Origin: Neospora caninum Liverpool
Lineage: Eukaryota; Apicomplexa; Conoidasida; Eucoccidiorida; Sarcocystidae
DNA: 64,000 nucleotides
Assembly (NCBI RefSeq): GCF_000208865.1
Contig: NC_018386.1
Span: 992,001-1,056,000, forward strand
Reading direction: 5' to 3'
The notes beneath the pieces are model-generated. The model searched no databases and was not told where the DNA came from. It saw only the letters and a list, made by a program, of their open reading frames with translations. The stretch's first letter is position 1, and the number at the start of each line of letters is the position of its first letter. The position numbers were made by a program, and so were the translations under genes. Of this stretch, positions 1 through 11,375 are shown one piece after another.

Positions 1-299
1 TCCCTCGCAGAAACCTGCAGCTTCCATCACTCTCACTGCCGCGCGAAATCGTCCCACCTACGCCACCCAAAACGCACAGCCGGGAAACTCAAGACAAACA
101 TTTACAAGCAATCGACACATACGTATACACATATGCAACATGGAAATATACATGCACATATTTATACATATGCGTATAAAGATGTATATCCATGTATGCA
201 GATGCACGCGCAGCCTGCACTGCGCGCAACAGACACCAAGAAGATGGCCTATATTTGTTACGGAGATACAGACATACATATCGCTACCTATCTATACAA

Positions 300-340
<41 letters not shown>

Positions 341-3237
341 TTGATAGCTGGGACACAGGGAGGAAAGAGCGAGGAAGGCTGCGGACTGATTAACGACGAG
401 CCGCATGCGCTCTCGCATTTTCTTTTGATTTCACATTTTCTCTCCTTTTTACTTGATTGTGGAAGGAAGGATTTGCCTTCCTCAGCCGCCTCTTCTTAGG
501 ATTCGAAGGTTGTGCAAGAACGCCGTCGATGACAGTGAAGAGAGTACGCAGCACCCCCGCCAACGCTTCTCGCGGGACCTGAGAAAAACGAGAAACCGTG
601 AGTATACGTCCCCATACACCCTATTTACACTCAAAAGAATCTGCATAATCTTAAAAAATGCAACTCTATAATATAAAGATACATATATATGTGAGGTATT
701 TACAGATAGGTTTGTCTGATCGAGAGACACGCGGGGTGGCAAAGACCTCCGGCACAGCACCTTAAAAGTCTTGGCAGGCGAGCAAAAATCCACACAACGG
801 CACTTTTGCATGTCTCGTACAGTTACACTCACATACATAAACCGATATACACACATATATACATATATATGTATACATACATGTCTTGACATCTGTACGA
901 AGTCCGAAGCAGAGAATACCAACGGCCCCGCCCGTGCCCCTGGGCACATGCATTCCACCCGAGGAGAGAGGTTTCAGAAATCCGAAAAACACACTTGTGG
1001 GTTCATGGAGACGAACAGGTACACTGAAGGCATATAGTGCGCAAAGATATTCACTATGTGAGATTGTATTCATGAATGCAAACCCATAATTTCTTGTGTG
1101 CCTGTGTCGGCCTGCGTGTCCGTCGAAGGGAAAACCGTTGTTCTTACGTCGAGCTGAAGCTTTTCGATCGCTTCCGTGAGCGGGACAGGAAAGATTGATT
1201 CGTCCGTGACTGCTGCATAAACAACTGCGAAGTCCTCTTCTTCAAAAACATCTGAATCTCGCTTCTTCGAGAGATCTGCCTCCGCCTCCTTCCCTCTGTA
1301 CGAATTAGAAACTGAGAGTCGGCAGAAGAGGAGAGAAGAACAGGAGAAAAGAGACGAGATATACAGAGGAAGACGGCCCAAGCGAGGAGACAGACAAACC
1401 CGAAGGCACAATCCCACACAAACGTCACAGCAGAGCATAACCCATCATAGCTGTATATCTCTCCAATGTGTACATCCAACAGCCCACAATACGGAAGCAA
1501 TACATAGATGTAAATATGTATTCATATACGCTCCGAAAGTATATATATATATATATATATATATATGCTTATATATGCTTGTATACTTGTATTTGAAAAA
1601 CTTGCGGTCGACAAATCTCTTTCTAAACATGCATCTGTCTATTCGTACATATATATATATATATATATGCGTATTTGGAGAAGTATGCATGCACGTGATT
1701 GTTTTGTCTCCTCTGCTCCGGACCTTGTTCTTCGCTCGACGCGGAAGAGGAAGGGAAGGTGGTTGCCGGCGCGGGAGGAGACGAGGACGAAGGAGAAGAA
1801 GAAAGAGCAGAGGAGGCAGAGGAAGAAGCGACAGGAGGGGCGGGTGCCGGAGATGCGTTTAATTTCTTTTTGAGGAGTTCCTCCAGCCGCAAAGGGAGTT
1901 GAAGCTGCGTCCACTGAGAGGCCGAGAGAGCGCGAAGGCTGTCTGCAGGGAGAGATGAAAACGGCAATGCCTCGCAAGGGAGAGACACAGATGAAAGAGA
2001 GAAAAATTGCAGAGAAGGAACAGAGAGGGCCTCGCCCACAGACGAGGAAGACCAACAAGAAAGAGTCAGAGAGAAAGAGAGAGAGAACGAGAGACCGGAT
2101 GACGACGAGCGACAAAGAGAGGACAACAAGAGGCGACAGAGAATGGCGAAGCTGGGTGACACACAAAACGAGACGAGAGAGGACAGCCCCCGGGTCAGAG
2201 AAATCCAAAAAAGGTGAGGCGAGAACAGAGGGAAGCGTGAGAAGAAAAGACCGAAGCAACGAGGAAGTACGGCAACCCCCAACCCCCCTGCCCCCTTCCC
2301 CCCCCCCCCCCCCCCCCGACAATCACAGAGGGCGGCGTCCTACCTGCAGTGTCTAGCCAGTTATCCTTGACGAGCCTGAAACGAAAGAACAGAAACGTTG
2401 TAAGGAACAGCCGAGATTCTCAAGACAGGAAGAGACTTACATGCATGCATACGTGTGCGCATACACCCTGTGTCTGAAGAGAACTCGTTCGGATCTTGGC
2501 ACTGACTGTGAGTGCGGAGACGCAAGCAAACGGAAGTACAGTGACGGCGATGTGCTGTCTCTGAAGATGCCGAGACACCAGAAGAAAGGAGCGGAACTCA
2601 CTTGTCGATGAAAGGCTGCATCTGCGCAGGCGTTCGGCCTATCTCCTTGCCTGTCTCCAATAGGATAATTTCCACCTGACAGAAGTGCAGACGACAAAGA
2701 GTGAGGATGAGAGAAGAGAGGCAGATCGAGTGTCTCTGCCGCCGAAACAAAGCTGTGTCGGAAGACTCCGACAGAAACAACGCGAAAAGGAGAAACAGAG
2801 ACGGAGAACGCGCACCGCCATGAAGACGCAAAGGGAGGGACGTGCGCATGCGTGGAAGAGAAGAAGCGAAAGCAGAGAAGAAAAGGAAAGGAGGGAGTAA
2901 CGGAAGGAGAGAAGAACAAAAGCGGAGAGATAGGAGTGGGGGGGGGAAAGAGGCACGGAGAATGGGTAAGAAGATTCAGGACACCACCTCGCTGTCGAAA
3001 GAGAGGGGAGAGAAAAGGACCAGCATGACGCGGAACGAAGAACTCTCCCCATTGGAGCGAGAGAGACTGGGGACAGAAGGGAGAGGCCGGGAGACCTCAG
3101 ACGACAGAAGATAGGAGGAGAAATAGCACGTACAGGACAGGAGAGCGTGGATGTAAAACACGCGCCACGAGACCTCTCTTCTTTCGGCAGCGCATCGCCG
3201 AACTCACCTCGCATTTTTGCGAGGAGTCGCTTTCCAT
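1..3237 (-). CDS. PUB-domain protein with N-terminal helical module (3' end beyond window)
   Basis: Exons on the minus strand: 3208-3237, 2602-2675, 2344-2375, about 1724-1942, 1148-1295, 453-578 and 57 to beyond position 1. The start MESDSSQKCE joins in phase to VEIILLETGKEIGRTPAQ and then KLVKDNWLDTA, DSLRALSASQW and LPLRLEELLKKKL, a compact helical module resembling a SAM-like fold (inference). A Ser/Ala/Pro-rich linker follows. The last three exons carry LTEAIEKLQLD, VLRTLFTVIDGVLAQPSNP, KANPSFHNQ and VGRFRAAVRVMEAAGF. This matches the PUB/PUG domain, known in p97/Cdc48 adaptors and peptide:N-glycanases, where the Phe-rich part binds the C-terminal tail of p97. A ubiquitin/ERAD-type role is therefore likely but inferred. 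The donor of the fourth exon is uncertain: GT sites near 1724-1745 are weak. An intron holds a (TA)n tract at 1541-1566. The C-terminus is not visible. Confidence 0.75.
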
Positions 3238-6200
3238 TTTGTGTGTGATGGGGGGGGGGGGGGGGGAAAGGAAGCAGCTACGACCTACAAAGAGGGAGAG
3301 GAAGAAGACACGGGACATACGGCGGCGTTTTCCTCTCCACTGTTTGCAGCCCGCAGCAGGGCCCGCAGAAAAGTTGGGAAGCGACGAAGCGTGGACACCT
3401 TGGACGGGAAAGTGAGGGGGAAGCCAGGAGGCGGCCACAGCGTGGAAGACGAGAGAGACCACCAAGAGTGAACGGACGAGACAGAAGGGAGATGGGCGAA
3501 GATGCGAACACGAGGGCTGGAGAAGAGCGTCTCAGACGCGGCGGGGAAGAGAGCCCGAGAAGCGAGAAACAGGAGAGAAAGATCTGTTCAACAAACAACG
3601 TACACGCTGAGGAAAGAGGCGTCGCTGCACCCCGGGCGCGGCGACGTAGGTGTACGTACACCCGACTCCGGCCCCGCGGCAGGCAGCCCGAGCCGGGAGC
3701 CCTCGGAGAACCGGGCGAAAGTTCTAGAACGTGCGTTTCTCAGGTGAACAAAAAGCAACCAGAGTGACACAGTCACCGTCACGGCGACGCACTTCGAGGA
3801 AGCAGTTCTTTCTGCTTTTCGCGCGAAGAAACGACAGGAAAACGAACACGACGACGGCGCCGAGAGGCAGCTGAACACACACCGGAGAACAGCGGTTGAG
3901 CCTTGCGCCGTTCAAGCAGGGCGCTACTCATGTTTCCTTCGGCAAGAGAGGAACGAAGGCTCACCTTTCTTTGTTCTGGCTTCTGCTTTGGCTTACCAGC
4001 TGCGTCTTCGGGCCAACTCTTCTCCAGACGGCGATCGAGCGCTGGGAGCACACAGCCGTGTGCGCGCGCCAAAAGCGGAGACGCAGCTAGAGGCAAGGAA
4101 AGGGAAAAAACACACACCGCAAGAAGACACTCGCGTCCTGCTTCCAAACTGTTTGGTTCCCGTTGTTGCCAAAGCCTAGAGAAAACGGTGAGAAGCGAGC
4201 CCCGACGAGAAGGCGGCGGCGTTTCTTGCTGAGATCCGGAACAGGGCCCTTTTTTGCGCGGCCGCGGGACATAGGCTTTCTACACAAAATAGAGGGACGG
4301 AGCCGAAAAGAGTGTCTTCGTGAGACAGTTTTTGTCCATTTCAGACCCCGCGACTACCACAGGGAGGAGAGAACTCGCCTTGTGCGTCTCGCTGAGAAAA
4401 AAGAAACAGCGTGCAACGAAAAAGACACCAGCAAGCAGGCGCATGCACCCTGGACGAACATCAAAACTACATATAGGTGTATGTACATCTGTATCACAAA
4501 CGTATATTTGTAGGTAGCTGTAGGTTTTTTGAGGACTAGCAATGCATGCGTTCTCAAGGCATAAGCATTTCTGTGTGTTGCGTCCCCAGGGATCGCGGCA
4601 ATGAGGTCGGAGAGAGCCTCCTTCGTCGCGAGCGAGACAGGGTGGCCAGGCGCGCCTGAGACAAACAGACTGGTACACCCTTGCCTACCGGATTTTCGCC
4701 TTTTTTTGTGGAAGCTCCAGAGACACTTCAGGCAACTTACAGCTTCTCCACACGGTGCTTCCGACCGCGTTTCCACTTCTCTCTTTACCAATCTTTCTAA
4801 ACTGGTACACTCTGCATCTCAACGATCCAAAACTACACGTGATCGACGCAACCGAGGCCGCCTTGTTCTGTCTTTATCTATTGATGTGCCGATATCTAGC
4901 TAGACCTCGGTCTACCTTATTCTTCAGCAAGCGGTTTGTCTCGGCAATTGAACAAACTCCACGGTTTACACAAGAGAGCACAGACAGGCGGCCTCCGTCC
5001 CGAAGACGGCGCTCTAGCCATTCCGTTCCTGGACTGTGGTGTTCAGAGAGAGAGGAACCGAGACAGCGGTGGTAACTCGCAACTGGTTTCCTCGTCCTGA
5101 GCACGCGAGAGAGCCAACTCACGAATCCGACACTTCTTTCACAGGCCTCGACTGCAAAAAACAGCGACGAGCTTGAGATCGCCGGCGTAGAGAGCCCAGA
5201 GTGCCGTGCCCGCGAAAAACCAGGCCACACCCTTTCCGAGCTGCCTATCTCCCGGCGGAGTCCTGTGTCCTGGCGTGAGGCGCGAGATCTCAGGGCCTCG
5301 CCCTTCTCTCTGCGGCGCTCAGTCTCTCGTCCTCTTCGTGTGTGCTTTTCCCGTCGCTGTCTCCGCCTCAGAGGAGGTGCATGCTGGCTCTTTTCTGCTC
5401 TCCATTCACCTTCCGTAGACGTGGGGCAGCGAGAAAGCCAGAAAAGAGAGAAAAAGTAGGGAGAGGAAAAAAGAGATAATACGACAGAGACTAGAGAAAA
5501 GAGAGCATACGACAGAGACTAGAGAAAAGAGAGCATACGACAGAGACTAGAGAAAAGAGAGAATACGAGAGAGACTAGTGAAAAGAGGAAATAAGGGAGG
5601 GACTACAGAAAAGAGAGAATAAGGAAGGGACTATAGAAAAGGAGAGAGGACGAGGGAGGGACTAGAGAAAAGAGGAAAAAGAGAGAGGAGACTGAGAAAA
5701 GGAGAGAGGACGAGGGAGAAGAGGAAAGGGTCAAAAGGGTGCTTGCTGCGTCTCGTCTCGTTTGCGGATCGCAAAAATTCAAATTCCAAACCAAAAAGGG
5801 GCAAAACAGATGTTCGCTTTCTCTCTTCTCTCTTTTCCCTCTCTGGTTATGTGTGGCCTTGCGTCGTTTCTTCACTTAGTCCTGTTTCTTCCCGGCCCTT
5901 GTCTCTCTCTCTTCCCTGTTTCTCTCCCCCCGTCTTTCATGCCCCTTCCCTCTCTCTTCTTCGGTGCTCTCCCCCCACCTCCATTTCCCGTAGCTGCTTT
6001 CCTGCCTGTGTTCGTCGCCTCTGCGCCTCCCCGTCTCCAATCTGTCTCCTGGGCCCTTTCAGCTTTTCGCTGCCTCAGCCAAGCTGGCGTGTTAGCCCGG
6101 CTACGTTTCCTCTTTTCATCGGCCATGTGCCACGCGCGTTTCTGCTACCCGGTGTCTCCTCTTCTGCACCTGTCTCGCCTTTCTCCTCTGTCTCCTGTCT

Positions 6201-6337
6201 CCCTTTCTGTCTCCACTCAGGCGCGTCCCCCCTTTCGCCCTCTTCCCCCCCACCTTCTTCACCCCTTCTTGGGCTTCCTCGTCTCTTCTGTCTCCTGTCA
6301 ATTCCTCAGTGTCCCGGCGACCGGTCGTTTCTCTTTT
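3238..6337. other. Intergenic: PUB-gene upstream region and DCP1 3' flank
   Basis: No coding exon could be supported. There is a poly-G run at about 3250-3266 immediately upstream of the PUB-gene start, GC-rich purine tracts to 4.3 kb, and a degenerate purine minisatellite at about 5470-5720. A C/T-rich tract at 5800-6330 is probably DCP1 3' UTR or downstream sequence. A minus-strand stretch near 3965-4050 ends in a GTGAGC donor-like site and could be an untranslated or alternative first exon of the PUB gene, but no acceptor or partner exon confirms it. Confidence 0.5.
5470..5720. repeat. Degenerate 28-bp purine minisatellite
   Basis: The unit is close to ACGACAGAGACTAGAGAAAA followed by GAGAGCAT. 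It recurs with a 28-base period at about 5480, 5508, 5536 and 5564, and then decays into similar purine units to about 5720. It lies between the PUB gene and the 3' end of DCP1. Confidence 0.8.
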
Positions 6338-7765
6338 CTATCCACGCACATCCTCGCGACTGTATCTCCTTTTCGCCTCGGCATTCTCGCCGAGCTGCTC
6401 TCCCCGAGGCTCTCGGCTCCGCGCTTCCACGACGGCCAGCTGTTGCCACAAGAGCGTGCAGAACGCGTCTGACTCGAGCACCCGCTGCAGAGCCTCAGCC
6501 AGCATACTCCGAGAGACAAGCAACTGCTCACCGTCCTCGGGCCGCGAAAGAGACACTTCCCGCGCCCCACAGACCGCCGCTGCAGCCGCTGGGTAGGCCG
6601 GGGCGCGCGGGGGTCTTCGCGGGTTCTCGCCCTGGGCAGGCAAGGCAGCGAGAGGAGGCTGTGAAGCTTCCACAAAGGGCCGCTGGAGAGGCGCCGCGAG
6701 GAGCGGCGAGGAAGACGCGAGAGAAGACGCGTCGCCGACGGGGACCAAGCGGCCCGAAGGCAGCAACGGAGCCCCCGGCGCGGGGACACCCAAGAGACCC
6801 GCCCCCGACGGGCCCAAGAGGCCCGCAGAGGAGACAGGGCCCCGCGCCTGGGCCGCGCGGCCCTCGCCCCCCACAGGGACTGTCTCCGCGGGGCGGTGGG
6901 CGTCCCGACTGTCCCCTGCGGACCGCTGCAGAGCAAAGGAAAACAACGCAAGAGAGGAGAGAGATGAGAGAGACGAGAGGGGCGAGAGAAAGCCAGATGT
7001 GCAGCGGTCAGAACGCAAGGAAACGGACGAGAAAACCGGGGACACGTGTCGCGTCGAAACGTGTGTGCGAGAACAAGCACGAAAACGCACTGAGGGACCG
7101 CGAGAAGAAATGAAAACAGCGAGAGTCCTGAGAGGGCGACCGACTGAGAGCGAAAGACCCCCTGCTGAACAGAGACAACCTTCCCACTCGTCTCCTCTCC
7201 ACCCTAGCTGCGTAGCATGCATACTGCAAAGATTTTGAGCCCTCACCTTCAACATGTCTACGAGGGAGACGGCGCCTGCGGGGTTCGCTGCGGGCGCGTC
7301 AGCCACACCGAAAGGCTCTCGCTCGCGTGGGGACCGAGGAGACAGGCCGCCTCTCGAGTGGGGTTTCTCTTGGGCGACGCTTCCCGGGAAGGAGACACCT
7401 GTCTCCGTCCCCCCGGCGCCAGCTACGGGTCGCTTGAGCAGTGAGAGAATTGACAAGCTCGTGTTCTTCCCTTTGTTCTCCTCCAGCTCCTCGGCCCCAG
7501 AGAGGTGCGTGTCTCCGGGGCGCAACGGGCCCATGAGCGAGGCTGTGGAGCCCAGAGGGAGAAGCGGCGACGGCCCCGACGGGCCCTCGCACGGCGCCGC
7601 GGGCGCAATGCCGAGAAGGGACATAATGCTCTGGTTACACCCACAAACACACGCACACAGCGAAAAAGAGCTGGGCCTTGCGCCTTTCATGAGAAAACGC
7701 CGAGCCACAGACTCGCAAGTTCTTACACTCCTCAACGGCACTCTGACACCAGCATCACGCATGCC

Positions 7766-7801
<36 letters not shown>

Positions 7802-9459
7802 CATACATACATACATAGTTTGGACGAACATATATTTGCATATAGGCATACGTATATAGTTATGCAGACGTAGTTCCTTCGAGCCGGTGATTATCTACAT
7901 ATCTATATAAATACACATCCACACATGCATACATCTGTATGGATGTCTGTATACTTATTTTTTAATCGGATGCCGTATGCAACGAATCGCGAGACAGTGT
8001 GCGCTTGCAAGCGCCAAACTCGAAAGGAGACGAACGAATTCGAGACGGCCAGCCGGATTCATGTCTTGTGAAAAAAGATGAGCGGAGACTTGTGCGTCTC
8101 TTCTTCGAGGCTCTCTCACCTGCCCTGGCGCGGGCCCCGAGGCATCTGCAGCCTGCCGCTCTCCACAGGCGGCGCCGTCCCTGCCTCCGGAGGTAGGGGA
8201 CGGTGTGGGGTGCGTGGGGCCTCCAGCCCCCGTTTTCTGGGCCCCCGCGCCCCCTGGGTTCCCGCCTCCCGGCTGGGCTCCACGCAGCAGCGCGAGGAGG
8301 TGGACGCCGGCGCTGTTCGAGCCCGAGGAGACATCGGAAACACCGGCGCGAGTCTGCGGCGCGATGTCCGCGCTGGGTGCCCCGACTGCAGGCGAGCGAG
8401 TCGTCACGCATGCGTCGATGATTTGCTGGAGGGTGCGCTGAACAGAGAGTCTCTGGTTGTCGTCGTACACCCAGATGGCGTGGATTCGCTGCTGTCCCTG
8501 AGACGCGAGGCACACAAATGCGAGGGAACTACGAGGAAGTGAGGCAACACAACAAAGGAAGAGAAAAGAAAGAGAAGAAGAGAGAGACGAGGACGAGGCA
8601 GAGCACCAGAGGAGAGAACGAGAAAAAAAAGAAGCGAGAAAAGAGGCGGAAGAAGACCGCACGCCGGCACGTCCAACGAGAGAAGATCGACGGCAACTCA
8701 GCTGGAACGAAAGCAAGGAACCGTAGCATGTGGTTTCTTGTAAATGGAGCTACGAAGTCGAGACGCAGGCCTCTTTTTTCTGCACGCGTCGTCTCTTGGT
8801 TTTCGCTGCGGTGTCCGAAGGCGCGCGAGGGCCAACTCTGGAAGGCACAGGCGTCTCGTGTCGCTTCTTTCTTCAAAAACCCTCCGGCACACAGATTTCC
8901 ACCCTGTGCCGCGTCGCCCCAGGGCATTTTTCTGCATCTTCACAAGAACACACGGAGCTGTGGAGTCACACTGCACGGCTGTTGCACATCCTGTCCATCG
9001 GCTGAACACATTTCCTCTCCCTCTTCCGTTTCTCCTCTTTGTCTCTGTGCCTTGTTTTCCTCTCTCCGTGCTTACTGTTGTCGGACAAGTCACTCTGTAG
9101 AAGAGGTGGTTTTTCTCTCCCTCCATTTCGAACGTTTCGTCGATGTCTTCGAGGAGGACTCCGGTGTCTCTTTGGTTCAGGACGAAGAGTCTCCACTTGC
9201 TTTCTTTCTTTCTGTCTGAGCGGGCCTTCTCGACGTCTCTCTCTACCACGTGGAGGCCGCCCTGGATGTGTGCGCGGTCCCACTTCCGGGTGGAGGGGCA
9301 GAGCGCGTAGACGCTCACGAAGGACGCTTGGCAGATGATTTTCCGAATTTTCGCGTCGTGCCTCTGAAGACACCGCAGGGAGATTTCGTCGCGCGCACGC
9401 GCCACAGACGACGGCACCGGCGGCGTGCTCGCCGTGGGGGAAGCGTCTCCGCGTCCCAT
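6338..9459 (-). CDS. DCP1: mRNA-decapping enzyme subunit DCP1
   Basis: Four exons (9094-9459, 8120-8497, 7247-7630, 6338-6925), all joined in phase 0, give 571 residues. DCP1 is the cytoplasmic, P-body-associated activator of the decapping enzyme DCP2. Residues 1-165 form the EVH1-like DCP1 domain: LQRHDAKIRKI, VSVYALCPSTRKWDRAHIQG, WRLFVLNQRD, FEMEGEKNHLFYR and, across the first splice, IHAIWVYDDNQR. These align with the human DCP1A segments around LKQHDPYI, NQWEKTDIEG and IWFYDKND. Residues 165-530 are Pro/Gly/Ala-rich linker with short Leu-rich motifs (SIMSLLGIAP, LSILSLLKR). The last 60 residues (SMLAEALQRVLESDAFCTLLWQQL) match the helical trimerisation domain of DCP1. The first donor (GTGACT) is weaker than the others. 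The ATG at 9459 is chosen because the EVH1 domain begins soon after it. Divergent from the Asterix gene. Confidence 0.87.
7769..7816. repeat. (TA)n followed by (CATA)n microsatellite in DCP1 intron 2
   Basis: An uninterrupted TA run of about 29 bases is followed by five CATA units, inside the intron between exons 8120-8497 and 7247-7630. Confidence 0.9.
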
Positions 9460-11375
9460 GTTGGAGAGGCCCGAAGAGAAGGGAGAGAAGACGAGAGGGA
9501 AAGAGAACAGGGGAGAGAAGAAGGGAGGAAGGGAGACACGAAAGGGCCGGTAGAAGAGAGAGACAAAGAGAGGCGAAAAAGAGGAGAGGACAAAGAGACC
9601 GGCAGAGAACAGGAGAGGAAGAGAGAGGAAGAGAGAGGAAGAGAAGACGAGACAAAGAAGAGAGAAGAGACAAACGCACAAACGAAAACAAAGAAGAGGG
9701 GAGACTGCCAAGAGAGGTGAAGAAGGGGGGAGGGAAGAACTGCACCAAGTGGCCAAAGCGGGACAACTGGGAAGAGCAGAGACAAACGAACGAGACCGAG
9801 AGATAACGGATAGACGCGAGACAGGCACGCGAGAGACTGAAACGAGGAACCTGTGACGCCTAATCGACGGTGCGTGCGAGTGGAAAGGGAAAAATTCGGA
9901 ACTCAAGACGAAGTGAAAGACGAAAGAGGAGACGAAAGCAAGACGGGAAAACTCAAGGCACGGTGGGAAACCCAACAGGCGCGGCAGGCCTCAACAGGAG
10001 GACTAACGCGAGCATGGCCTTTCAACAAGCAGAGAGAGAGAAGAACAAAAAGACACGACCGAAAAAGCGAGAGAGAAGAAAGGGCGACAAAGAGCAAAGG
10101 AAAGAGAAAGTCCGAGAGACTCGGCGTCTCTCTCGCCGAACACATGCACGGCCGGCGGGCCCCGGGGATTGAGGGGAGAAGCAGGAACGAAGCGGAAAGA
10201 AAAGAGGGGAAGAGACAGCTTGTTTCGCGAAGACACACTCTGGAGAGGCGCGGAGACGAACAGAAGGGTAGAATTCCTGAGAAGCACAGACTGTCGGGTT
10301 TTTCATGTCGGCCTCCCCGGAGCGCAGATGCCGGTGGCGTCTTGCTTTCGCCGAAATCCAAGTGGAGAGAAGGCGGAGCCTTTCGCAGTTGCCTTTAAAG
10401 AAAAGAAGACCCGCGAGGGGGAAGCAAGAGACACAGTCAAAAAGCCGAGGTATCCGAAAAGTGAGAAATATGCGAGAGCGCTGTGCAGACGAACGCCTCA
10501 TTGTCTTGGCGTGGTGTAGCACACGGCTCAACAGCTGGGGCGCGCTCCGTCTGCTTTGTCCAGAGACTCTGCATTTTCCAAAAAAACTGTGTCCCGCACG
10601 CTGTGAACACCCCCGTGGCGTGTGTGTCTCAGGTTTTGCAGAAAAAAGGGTTCTCCATTCTCAACGAAGCGCCACAGCCTCTCTTGTTCTCTCGCTTTCT
10701 GCTGTCATTTTCCCTTGCTGCGCATGCAGTGACTCCGATAATTTTAGGGCGTCGAAAGAGAGAGAGCGCCGAGAGCGTGCGGGAAACACCCAAGGAACGA
10801 GAGCTTGCCGAAAATCGAGGAAAACGCGTGGAAAAAACTGATCCAGTTCTTTTCTGCTGAAAAAAAGGAAAAGACGTCTCTTTGTCTGGAGGGGACTTGC
10901 CGTCAGACAACGCCAGACACCTGAAGGGACGCGACGGACTGCTCTCTCTGCTTATTCTCCCTTTTCTTCTTCTCCTTCTTTTTCTCCTTGCTATTTTGTT
11001 TGCGGCTGCGGAGCGCAAGGACGAACAGCGAGGCGACAGTACGCAACCTCCAGTTGCCGCTTCCTTCTCTGGGGATCGCGCATTGCGGATCAAAACTTTC
11101 CGGTCTACACAAAAGGAACAGCTGAACGTCTCTCCCTTCCTGTTTTGATCCTCCATTGTCCCCTCTCTTCGCCTATTTGTTTACAGACCCTAGCTGCTGT
11201 CTTAGTCGCCCTCTCCTTTCTCCGTTGCCCCTTTTCCACAACTCGTTTCGCGGCTTCAGCTGTTGTTCTTTCTCTGTCTCCTTTCTTCGTCTCCTTTCTC
11301 TGTCTCCTTTCTCCGTCACCTTTCTCCTCTTGTCGCAAGAACGCTCACGCGACCGACCCGCACGAGATCGCAACG
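9460..11375. other. Divergent intergenic region between DCP1 and the Asterix-like gene
   Basis: No coding exon is supported. The sequence is purine-rich near DCP1 and pyrimidine-rich towards the Asterix start, with CTGTCTCC/TTTCT arrays at 11200-11335, as expected for 5' UTR and promoter of two divergently transcribed genes. No TATA box is evident, which is usual for this group. Confidence 0.5.

Noticed and set aside
3779..4147. Minus-strand frame starting MEAGRECLL with a signal-like stretch and a GTGAGC donor
   Set aside because: No acceptor/partner exon fits, and the PUB-gene start at 3237 works without it. Possibly a 5' UTR exon.
5743..7113. Long plus-strand open frame of 456 codons
   Set aside because: It is the antisense of DCP1's last exon and its pyrimidine-rich 3' flank, has Ser/Pro/Arg composition and no homology. 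The minus strand explains it.
8698..9975. Minus-strand frame extending DCP1 upstream by about 170 codons
   Set aside because: The upstream part is Ser/Phe/Leu-rich translation of a pyrimidine tract. The EVH1 domain starts just after the ATG at 9459.
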